Assembly: GCA_030632745.1 (NCBI GenBank)
Contig: DAOVUE010000083.1
Location: 1 to 6,913, forward strand
Source of the DNA: Pseudomonadota bacterium
GTDB lineage: Bacteria > Pseudomonadota > Gammaproteobacteria > GRL18
DNA length: 6,913 nucleotides
Direction: 5' to 3'
The translations under genes and the position numbers were made by a program. Positions within the stretch are counted from its first letter, which is position 1. Each line of letters begins with the position of its first letter. A model generated the notes under the pieces. It was not told the DNA's origin, did not search any database, and saw only the letters and a program-made list of their open reading frames with translations. This document shows positions 1 to 5,617 of this stretch, piece by piece.

Positions 1-20
1 AAATCCTAGTATAGATCATA

Positions 21-713
21 ATGAGCAATATAAAAAAACGATTCGATCACATTAAACAACGTATTGATCAGGCACTTGAGTCCAACGAGCGTTTATTGAC
101 AAATCCTGTCAGCTTACTTGCCGTCAGCAAACGCCATCCCCGGGAAAAAATTCAGGCTCTATATGATTTAGGGCAAAGAGATTTTGGTGAAAGTTATGTT
201 CAGGAAGCATTGGAAAAAATCCGGCAATTATCACATCTGGACATTATATGGCATTTTATCGGCCCTATTCAGTCCAATAAAACCAGACAAATTGCCCGGC
301 ATTTTCAATGGGTTCATTCAGTTGACCGATTAAAAATAGCCCGTAGACTGAGTACACAGCATTCAGAAAATGCCCTTCCATTAAATATTTGCTTACAAAT
401 TAATATCAGTCAGGAAACTCAAAAGTCCGGTTTTTCCCTTCTCGAAATCAATGCTGCTGTTAAAGAAATTATGACTTTGCCTAATCTGGCTCTTCGGGGT
501 CTGATGGCGATACCAAAAGCAGAACCAACCATAGACAGGCAGCGAATTGCTTTCCGGCAATTAAAACAATTAATGCAGCAGCTTAATCAAACTCATAATC
601 TCAACATGGATACTCTTTCCATGGGAATGTCTAATGATCTGGAGGCGGCCATTGCTGAAGATGCCACTATTATTCGTGTCGGAACCGCACTTTTTGGTGC
701 CAGGGAATATTAA
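21..713 (+). CDS. yggS: YggS-family (YBL033C/PROSC-type) pyridoxal phosphate-binding homeostasis protein
   Basis: This 230-aa cytosolic protein belongs to the YggS/PLPBP family, single-domain TIM-barrel proteins related to the N-terminal domain of alanine racemase. They bind pyridoxal 5'-phosphate and keep B6 and amino-acid pools balanced; no catalytic activity is established. Seen here: the PLP lysine motif SLLAVSK (Lys37), GQRDFGESYVQE at 51-62, the family signature WHFIGPIQSNKTR at 77-89, the KSGF segment near 135, RGLMAIP at 159-165, the phosphate-binding LSMGMSNDLEAAI at 199-211 and a RVGTALFGAREY C terminus. Length matches E. coli YggS (about 234 aa). The ATG at 21 is the first possible in-frame start because an in-frame TAG lies at 12-14; no clear Shine-Dalgarno is visible in the 20 bases available. 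It heads the common yggS-proC-yggT order. Function rests on family knowledge; identification is secure. Confidence 0.96.
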   Translation: MSNIKKRFDHIKQRIDQALESNERLLTNPVSLLAVSKRHPREKIQALYDLGQRDFGESYVQEALEKIRQLSHLDIIWHFIGPIQSNKTRQIARHFQWVHSVDRLKIARRLSTQHSENALPLNICLQINISQETQKSGFSLLEINAAVKEIMTLPNLALRGLMAIPKAEPTIDRQRIAFRQLKQLMQQLNQTHNLNMDTLSMGMSNDLEAAIAEDATIIRVGTALFGAREY

Positions 714-759
714 CCTAGAAAACTTTAGCAAAAAATAGAAGCTACTGAATAATTACAAA

Positions 760-770
760 TATGATACAAT
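760..770 (+). promoter_or_regulatory. Possible -10 region(s) for proC-yggT
   Basis: TATGAT (760-765) overlaps TACAAT (765-770), each one mismatch from the sigma70 -10 consensus TATAAT. No convincing -35 box stands 16-18 nt upstream, so this is a weak call. If used, transcription would start near 772-778, placing the palindromic repeat at 781-810 at the very 5' end of the proC mRNA. The alternative is read-through from yggS. Confidence 0.25.
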
Positions 771-780
771 TAAAGTCAAT

Positions 781-810
781 ACGTAGAGGCGCTGCATGCA
801 ACGTCTTTTC
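781..810. repeat. Degenerate copy of a palindromic intergenic repeat (copy 1)
   Basis: This stretch in the yggS-proC spacer matches the palindromic element seen more cleanly at 4919-4944. It has the left arm ACGTAGAG (781-788), then a central TGCATGCAACGTCT (793-806). Against the symmetric consensus implied by both copies, 26 of 30 positions agree; the differences are G789, C792, T807 and T809. The centre of symmetry is between 796 and 797. As RNA it can fold with pairs 785-791 to 802-808 (two of them G-U), a C-A mismatch at 792/801, pairs 793-794 to 799-800 and a CAUG loop. The short T run at 806-809 makes a weak terminator or attenuator possible, but the hairpin is imperfect. Confidence 0.75.
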
Positions 811-843
811 TAACATAAATCAGATCTCTATTTAGGCAGATTA

Positions 844-1716
844 ATGATTAATAAAAAAATTGGTTTTATTGGTTCCGGTAATATGGCATTCAGCCTGGTT
901 GGAGGCTTAAGCAGCACGGGTGTTAAGGGACAAAATATCTGGGTTAGTGATCCAGATAATGAAAAAACCTCTCAAATGGCAGCGAATTATAGCGTTAATA
1001 TCAGTACCGATAATGTTGAGCTGGTAAAAACAGTCGATATTATTATTTTAGCAGTGAAACCACAACAACTTGCTATGGTCTGTCAGCAGATTGCTGCTGC
1101 AGCTTCTCAATCCAGGCCTTTATTCATTTCTATTGCCGCTGGAGTCTTATGTGAAGACATTGAACGCTGGCTTGCTGCAGATGCTGAAAAAAGTAATCCT
1201 TTAGCCCTGGTTCGTTGTATGCCCAACACCCCTGCCCTGGTACAAAGTGGAGCGACAGCACTGTATGCCAATCCGCAGGTTAGTGATGAGCAAAAAACTC
1301 TGGCTGAGTCAATATTACGTTCTGCAGGACTTACTTTGTGGCTGGATGACGAAACTGATATGAATGCTGTGACTGCATTATCCGGTAGCGGTCCGGCTTA
1401 TTTTTTTCTCATCATGGAAGCGCTGGAAAATGCTGGCATAGAGTTAGGACTGGATAAAAAAACAGCCCATCTATTGGCCATTCAAACAGCCTTTGGTGCA
1501 TCAAAAATGGCTCTGGAAAGTAACGATTCGCCTGAACTTCTCAGAAAAAAAGTAACATCACCTGGCGGTACGACTGAAAAAGCTATCAGTATTTTACAGG
1601 AAGGGAACATAGAACAATTATTTTTTACAGCATTAGCGGGAGCAAAACAGCGTTCAATAGAACTATCCCAAATGTTTGGGGATGCTAAACCCACTTTAGA
1701 AAAATCAGGTAAATAA
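844..1716 (+). CDS. proC: Pyrroline-5-carboxylate reductase
   Basis: ProC reduces 1-pyrroline-5-carboxylate to L-proline with NAD(P)H, the last step of proline synthesis, in the cytosol as an oligomer. The 290-aa product has an N-terminal Rossmann fold with the dinucleotide loop GFIGSGNMA at 7-15, the LAVKPQ segment at 69-74, RCMPNTPA at 124-131 and the C-terminal helical dimerisation domain with the P5CR signature TALSGSGPAYFF at 178-188 and VTSPGGTTEKAI at 237-248, which forms the substrate pocket. Length is somewhat over E. coli ProC (about 269 aa), mostly as a C-terminal tail. The ATG at 844 puts the Rossmann strand at the very N terminus, as expected, with a weak AGG (834-836) 7 nt upstream. 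yggT begins 3 nt after its stop, so the two share a transcript. All key motifs are intact. Confidence 0.97.
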   Translation: MINKKIGFIGSGNMAFSLVGGLSSTGVKGQNIWVSDPDNEKTSQMAANYSVNISTDNVELVKTVDIIILAVKPQQLAMVCQQIAAAASQSRPLFISIAAGVLCEDIERWLAADAEKSNPLALVRCMPNTPALVQSGATALYANPQVSDEQKTLAESILRSAGLTLWLDDETDMNAVTALSGSGPAYFFLIMEALENAGIELGLDKKTAHLLAIQTAFGASKMALESNDSPELLRKKVTSPGGTTEKAISILQEGNIEQLFFTALAGAKQRSIELSQMFGDAKPTLEKSGK

Positions 1717-1719
1717 GCA

Positions 1720-2271
1720 ATGAATAATTTTTTAATCAATGCAGGCTCCTATTTAATCAGCACTATAATAGGCCTGTATATTATTATTGTTTTATTACGA
1801 TTTTTACTGCAGCTGGTGAAAGCCGATTTTTATAACCCGGTTTCACAATTTATTGTTAAGGCAACCAGTCCCGTTTTAATTCCAATGCGTCGTTTTATAC
1901 CCGGCTTGCTTGGCCTTGACATCGCATCCTTATTGCTGGCTTATAGTTTACAATGCATGGAAAATTTTTTACTATTTGCCTTACGAGACATCCCCTTAAG
2001 TCCACTTTTTATTCTCTGGCATAGTATTGGTTCATTATTAACCTTATTACTTTATATCTACTTTTTTGCTATTCTAATTCAGGTGATTATCAGCTGGGTT
2101 AGTCCTGGTACTTACAATACGGCAACCGCTCTGATTCATCAGATTACAGAGCCGGTTATGAGGCCTGCAAGGAGGCTTTTACCCCCGTTCTCCGGCTTTG
2201 ATTTATCACCCATTGTTGTTTTTGTTGCTTTAAACATTTTAATTATGTTTGTTCCAGTGCTGTTTGGTTAA
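1720..2271 (+). CDS. yggT: YggT family integral membrane protein
   Basis: This 183-aa hydrophobic protein has the two tandem YGGT (DUF/PF02325-type) repeats of gammaproteobacterial YggT. Hydrophobic segments lie at about 9-33, 68-88, 94-127 and 162-182, giving roughly four membrane passes. The first repeat has LRFLLQ then NPVSQFIVKATSPVLIPMRRFIP at about 26-61; the second has VIISWVSPG then ITEPVMRPARRLLPP at about 122-156. The shared pattern, a conserved P followed by a basic RR pair and PPF or PGL, is clear in both. Its molecular role is not established; the family has been linked to osmotic or ion stress and, in plants and cyanobacteria, to membrane organisation, which is family knowledge only. 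The start ATG is 3 nt after the proC stop, with an AGG (1707-1709) inside the end of proC as ribosome site. No yggU follows, unlike in E. coli. Confidence 0.93.
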   Translation: MNNFLINAGSYLISTIIGLYIIIVLLRFLLQLVKADFYNPVSQFIVKATSPVLIPMRRFIPGLLGLDIASLLLAYSLQCMENFLLFALRDIPLSPLFILWHSIGSLLTLLLYIYFFAILIQVIISWVSPGTYNTATALIHQITEPVMRPARRLLPPFSGFDLSPIVVFVALNILIMFVPVLFG

Positions 2272-2339
2272 TTTCTGCCAAATCGTCCCTTATCCCTAAA
2301 TTCATAGCTATTGCTCAAACTTAAATCGCTTATTGATAG

Positions 2340-2361
2340 TTGAACCTAAAAATTTGAACCT
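2340..2361. repeat. Short direct repeat TTGAACCT x2 upstream of the dynamin-like gene
   Basis: TTGAACCT occurs at 2340-2347 and again at 2354-2361, a 14-bp period. The second copy abuts the putative -35 box of the promoter at 2361-2389. Such spacing could suit an activator or repressor, but an 8-bp match in AT-rich spacer may be chance. Confidence 0.35.
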
Positions 2362-2389
2362 TATCACTATATCAATAACACACTATGAT
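2361..2389 (+). promoter_or_regulatory. Putative sigma70 promoter for the dynamin-like GTPase (and dtd)
   Basis: TTATCA (2361-2366; 4 of 6 to TTGACA) and TATGAT (2384-2389; 5 of 6 to TATAAT) are separated by an ideal 17 nt. Transcription would start near 2396, leaving a leader of about 62 nt before the ATG at 2458. This is the best promoter match in the 186-nt spacer that separates yggT from the next gene. A 7-bp inverted repeat, CTTATCA (2360-2366) and TGATAAG (2386-2392), overlaps both boxes and might be an operator. Confidence 0.45.
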
Positions 2390-2457
2390 AAGATTCAGCA
2401 TGTTTAACTTGTTTTTTTATTCCCTAATCAAAGAAAAATAGATAAAAGATAAAGAAT

Positions 2458-4440
2458 ATGGAAAATGAAAATTTTTTCGAGAATATCAATGCTTATGGAA
2501 AATGGAAAAGTGAGTTAATCACAGCAATTCAGCAATTTCAGGATTGGCTTAATACAACCAGGCTTGAGGATAGTGAGCAAAGTCTTAAAATATATGAAAC
2601 ACTGCAAACCTTAAAATATGACCGTATAACCATGGCCTTTGTGGGTGAATTTTCCCGCGGAAAAACAGAACTTATTAATGCCATTTTCTTTTCTCAATTC
2701 AAACGTCGTCTGCTCAGCAGTGAAGTCGGACGAACTACCATGTGCCCCACTGAACTGTTTTATGATATTGATGAACCCAGGCCTTACATGCGCCTGTTAC
2801 CCATTGAAAGTCGCTTAGAAGATACCAGTCTTACAGAACATAAACAAAACCCGCTTAACTGGACTCATATCCAGCTCGATATTTCTTCACCGGACAGTAT
2901 GGCCGATTCTTTTGCTCAGATCACTCATACTAAAACGGTTAAAGCCTCAGAAGCCAAACGCCTGGGTCTATATGACATTATCACTGATCACAACGGCACT
3001 GAAATTCCCGATGATAAGGCAGTTCAAATTCCTATGTGGCGCCATGCTTTAATTAACTTCCCGCATCCATTTTTAGAGCAGGGTTTAACCATTTTAGATA
3101 CACCCGGACTAAATTCACTAGGTAATGAACCAGAATTAACTATCAGTATGCTTCCCAATGCACAAGCAGCCATTTTTGTGCTTGCGGTTGATACCGGTGT
3201 CACACGTTCCGACATGGATATCTGGCGTCGGCACCTGAAAAGTTTCCGTAGAAATCACAATAATGGTTTAGTTGTTGCGCTCAATAAAATTGATACCTTA
3301 TGGGATGATTTAAAATCTGAGCAGGAAATTAAGGACAGTATTCAAAGACAATGCACGGAAACCGCCAAAACCTTAGGTCTCGATGATAAACATGTTCTTG
3401 CCATCTCTGCTCAGAAAGGCCTGATAGGTCGAATTAAAAACGATGCCGATCTGGTTGAAAAAAGTAACTTGCTCATTATGGAAAATATTCTTTGTAATGA
3501 AATTCTGCCTCAAAAAGAGCTGCTGGTGCGTAATACTCTGATTAATGATGTCATCGATATGATGCAAAGTTCTAAAAGCATCTTATTGGGGCAGTTTAAT
3601 GCACGAAAAAAATCCATTACCAGCCTGTCAGGTATAAGTGGAAAAAATGAAAGTGTCATTCAGAAATTACTTGAAAAAACTCGCGAAGAACAAAAAATTT
3701 ATCATCGAAACGCTGAGAATTTACAAGCCAGCCGGCAAATTTTATCCAGTCAGCAAAAACGCCTGCACAGCATTATTACCTTAGGAAAATTAGATCAGCA
3801 AATTAACCAGTCTCGTACACTAATGAAAGGCAGTTGGACAACCACTGGTATGAAAACAGCCATGAAAGTATTATTTGAGCATATCAGCAGCACGATTATC
3901 GAGGCTGAAAAACAAATTGAACTCACCAATCGCCTGCTCAATTCTATCTATAACCGCTTTCAAACTGAAAATGAAGAAACTAATATTAAACCTAAATTAT
4001 TTTCAGTAGCATCTTACAAGCAGGAAATTAAACTACTTTATGAAGATGCGGAAGAATACCGTACCAGCGTATACTCTACCATGACAGAACAAAGCTTCGT
4101 TATTAAAAAGTTCTTTATCTCTCTGGTCAGCCGTGCAAGAAATATTTATTTTCAACTCAACAAAGACTCTGATGACTGGGGTAAACGTATTTTGACCCCC
4201 TTAATTCACCAGGTTAAGTCTCATAAGCAGGAACTACAGATCCGTTTGGAACAACTAAAAAAAGCAGGCCAGTCCAGAGAGAGCATTACTGAGCGCATAA
4301 GCGCCCTCACCAGAGAAGCAAAATTGTTACAAAAACACATCATTGATGCAAATGCAATGCTGGCCGCTATTAATTCTCCCATGCCCGTCATTCTTCATAA
4401 AAACAAGACTGCGGAAAAGGACACCGCAATACAGGCTTAA
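2458..4440 (+). CDS. Bacterial dynamin-like GTPase (dynamin family protein)
   Basis: The 660-aa product is a large GTPase of the dynamin superfamily, whose members bind GTP and act mechanically on membranes. All nucleotide motifs are visible: G1 P-loop GEFSRGKT at 63-70, G2 within RTTMCPT at 92-98 (Thr93/94), G3 DTPGL at 214-218, G4 NKID at 276-279, and a G5-like SAQ at 317-319. About 115 residues separate G2 and G3, longer than in classical dynamin. From about 355 to 640 the protein is mainly charged, predicted helical and coiled-coil-like (for example 395-455 and 585-635), fitting the stalk of dynamins. No transmembrane segment or obvious hydrophobic paddle is seen; an amphipathic stretch with VIKKFFISLVSRARNIYF at 548-565 is the best membrane-contact candidate. 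It is a single gene, not a tandem pair. A purine-rich AAAGA weakly serves as ribosome site. Substrate membrane and role are unknown. dtd follows after 41 nt. Confidence 0.9.
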   Translation: MENENFFENINAYGKWKSELITAIQQFQDWLNTTRLEDSEQSLKIYETLQTLKYDRITMAFVGEFSRGKTELINAIFFSQFKRRLLSSEVGRTTMCPTELFYDIDEPRPYMRLLPIESRLEDTSLTEHKQNPLNWTHIQLDISSPDSMADSFAQITHTKTVKASEAKRLGLYDIITDHNGTEIPDDKAVQIPMWRHALINFPHPFLEQGLTILDTPGLNSLGNEPELTISMLPNAQAAIFVLAVDTGVTRSDMDIWRRHLKSFRRNHNNGLVVALNKIDTLWDDLKSEQEIKDSIQRQCTETAKTLGLDDKHVLAISAQKGLIGRIKNDADLVEKSNLLIMENILCNEILPQKELLVRNTLINDVIDMMQSSKSILLGQFNARKKSITSLSGISGKNESVIQKLLEKTREEQKIYHRNAENLQASRQILSSQQKRLHSIITLGKLDQQINQSRTLMKGSWTTTGMKTAMKVLFEHISSTIIEAEKQIELTNRLLNSIYNRFQTENEETNIKPKLFSVASYKQEIKLLYEDAEEYRTSVYSTMTEQSFVIKKFFISLVSRARNIYFQLNKDSDDWGKRILTPLIHQVKSHKQELQIRLEQLKKAGQSRESITERISALTREAKLLQKHIIDANAMLAAINSPMPVILHKNKTAEKDTAIQA

Positions 4441-4481
4441 TTTCTCTAGGTTCAATATTCTATAAACAGGCTGAAAATATA

Positions 4482-4919
4482 ATGATTGGACTGCTGCAAA
4501 GAGTTGCCTGGGCAAAAGTTGTAGTGAATGAACGGCTGATTGGAGAAATTAATCAGGGAATTTTAGTTCTGATCGGTATGGAAAAAAAAGATCAATCTGA
4601 ACAGGCTGATAAACTCCTGCACCGTTTACTCAATTATCGTATTTTTGCAGATGATGAGGACAAAATGAATCTGAGTGTGATGGATATTCAGGGCGGGGTT
4701 TTATTAGTACCCCAATTTACTTTAGCCGCTGATACAAAAAAAGGCATGCGTCCCGGTTTCAGCTCCGCTCTGCCCCCGGCAGAAGCACATAAACTGTTCA
4801 GCTACCTGCTTGAGCAGTGCCGGAATAAATACTCTAAAGTTGAAGCAGGACAATTTGGCGCTGATATGCAAGTATCACTGCTCAATGACGGGCCGGTTAC
4901 GTTTTCATTGACATCTTAA
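4482..4919 (+). CDS. dtd: D-aminoacyl-tRNA deacylase (D-Tyr-tRNA(Tyr) deacylase)
   Basis: Dtd hydrolyses D-aminoacyl-tRNAs (and glycyl-tRNA(Ala)), recycling tRNA and keeping D-amino acids out of protein; it is a cytosolic homodimer. The 145-aa product has the standard length and motifs: N-terminal LLQRVAWAKVVV at 4-15, NYRIFADDEDKMNLSV at 51-66, the active-site strand PQFTLAADT at 77-85, KGMRPGFS at 87-94, and the C-terminal FGADMQVSLLNDGPVTF at 125-141 that carries the Gly-cisPro chirality filter (Gly137-Pro138). The usual SQFTL reads PQFTL here (Pro77, codon CCC), a single-base change from a serine codon. The ATG at 4482 has an AGG 11 nt upstream at 4468-4470. It lies 41 nt after the dynamin-like gene, probably in the same transcript. 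Its stop codon's last base is the first base of the palindromic repeat at 4919. Confidence 0.96.
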   Translation: MIGLLQRVAWAKVVVNERLIGEINQGILVLIGMEKKDQSEQADKLLHRLLNYRIFADDEDKMNLSVMDIQGGVLLVPQFTLAADTKKGMRPGFSSALPPAEAHKLFSYLLEQCRNKYSKVEAGQFGADMQVSLLNDGPVTFSLTS

Positions 4920-4944
4920 GACGTTGCATGCAACGTCTCTACGT
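4919..4944. repeat. Palindromic intergenic repeat (copy 2), convergent dtd / methyltransferase junction
   Basis: The core AGACGTTGCATGCAACGTCT at 4919-4938 is a perfect 20-bp palindrome centred between 4928 and 4929, followed by the arm CTCTACGT (through 4944). The mirror arm ACGTAGAG is absent on the left, where dtd coding sequence ends, but is present in copy 1 at 781-788; together the copies imply a symmetric element of about 32 bp. As RNA from either strand it forms an 8-bp stem with a CAUG loop. There is no T tract on either side, so it is not a canonical Rho-independent terminator, although its position between converging genes would suit transcript-end protection or termination. Confidence 0.85.
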
Positions 4945-4959
4945 CCGAGAATAGAAATA

Positions 4960-4987
4960 CCCCTGAGTGCCGCCCGGAGGAAGTGCC
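4960..4987. other. GC-rich patch in the convergent spacer
   Basis: About three quarters of the bases here are G or C, against roughly 40% around it. It contains a direct repeat AGTGCC at 4966-4971 and 4982-4987, flanking GCCCGGAGG. No perfect hairpin is visible. It may be part of the same mobile or dispersed element as the adjacent palindrome, or simply the 3' untranslated region of the methyltransferase gene. Confidence 0.4.
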
Positions 4988-5599
4988 CTATTTTTGAGCC
5001 ACCAGCATCGCTTCATTGCGAAAACCTTTTGTGCTATCTCCCAGAGTTCCTTCTTCCCGATAATAACGTATTGTTAAGGTAGAAAACAGCTTTAAAAGTT
5101 CATTAGTCTGCAGACGAAAATCATTATTTTTTGGACCTGGACTTGCACCTTTCAGCCGTTCAGCCTCTTTATTAACAACGACATCCTGAACAAAGGTCTG
5201 ATAAAAAATCAAACCACCCGGTCTGAGAGCAGCAATTATTGTTGGGATCATTTCCCTTAGTAAAAAGCGACTGACAAGAATGACATCAAAACTTGCGGCT
5301 AATAATTCCTGCTGCGTTATATCACATTGTTTAGAGTGAACATTTAATTGCTTCTGCTGAGCAAATTGCTGTACTTTTTTTATGGCTGCATCTGAAATAT
5401 CCCACGCATAGCTGTCATAGCCGAGCTCGGCCATTTTTAAAGCATTAGCTCCCAAACCACAAGCTAAGTCTAAACTCTTTCCATAAGCTGATGTCCTGTG
5501 CAGCAAAAGATGTTCATTACGAGCTAAAACATCTATCACCTGGTTCGGAGCAGTTGCTGATGCGTAGCGAACATTCCATTTAGTTCTTATATCATTCAT
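4988..5599 (-). CDS. Class I SAM-dependent methyltransferase (TehB-like), substrate unknown
   Basis: The 203-aa product is a single-domain Rossmann-fold methyltransferase. It shows an N-terminal KWNVRY at 7-12 typical of TehB-like and related small methyltransferases, motif I LDLACGLGANAL at 43-54 for SAM binding, an acidic residue after strand 2 (WD at 66-67), CD at 92-93, the strand-4 motif FDVILVSRFL at 104-113 and a post-core ALRPGGLIFYQTF at 124-136. A later FRLQTNELLKLF at 161-172 followed by a YYREEG turn matches a common uncharacterised branch of the family. The substrate cannot be read from sequence; tellurite-type resistance is only a family label, and no tehA is present. The ATG at 5599 has a GGA 10 nt upstream (complement of 5610-5612). 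It starts 18 nt after the trkH stop, so it is probably translated from the trkH transcript, though a potassium-related role does not follow. Confidence 0.88.
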   Translation of the reverse strand: MNDIRTKWNVRYASATAPNQVIDVLARNEHLLLHRTSAYGKSLDLACGLGANALKMAELGYDSYAWDISDAAIKKVQQFAQQKQLNVHSKQCDITQQELLAASFDVILVSRFLLREMIPTIIAALRPGGLIFYQTFVQDVVVNKEAERLKGASPGPKNNDFRLQTNELLKLFSTLTIRYYREEGTLGDSTKGFRNEAMLVAQK

Positions 5600-5617
5600 A
5601 ATTCATAATTCCGGCTT

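Noticed and set aside
10..15. -10-like TATAGA just before yggS, which would imply a leaderless mRNA
   Set aside because: Only 4 of 6 bases match, the -35 region is outside the window, and an upstream gene or promoter cannot be judged from 20 bases.
1482..1739. Minus-strand open frame of 85 codons overlapping the 3' end of proC
   Set aside because: It lies opposite intact, motif-rich proC coding sequence, has no recognisable domain and no ribosome site of note.
2272..2330. Terminator hairpin after yggT
   Set aside because: No GC-rich stem followed by T residues is visible; the region is plain AT-rich spacer.
3024..3567. Minus-strand open frames (3024-3215 and 3373-3567) inside the dynamin-like gene
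   Set aside because: They are antisense to the GTPase G3-G5 region, short, low-complexity in character and resemble no known family.
2458..4440. Anti-phage defence island around the dynamin-like GTPase
   Set aside because: Flanking genes are housekeeping (yggT, dtd), with no nuclease, transposase, integrase or shift in codon style, so nothing beyond the protein family supports a defence island.
4327..4515. Minus-strand open frame spanning the junction of the dynamin-like gene and dtd
   Set aside because: It overlaps both real genes on the opposite strand and shows no domain or start context supporting translation.
4919..4987. Canonical Rho-independent terminator between dtd and the methyltransferase gene
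   Set aside because: The palindrome makes a good stem, but no T tract follows it on either strand, so I call it a repeat and leave a terminator role open.
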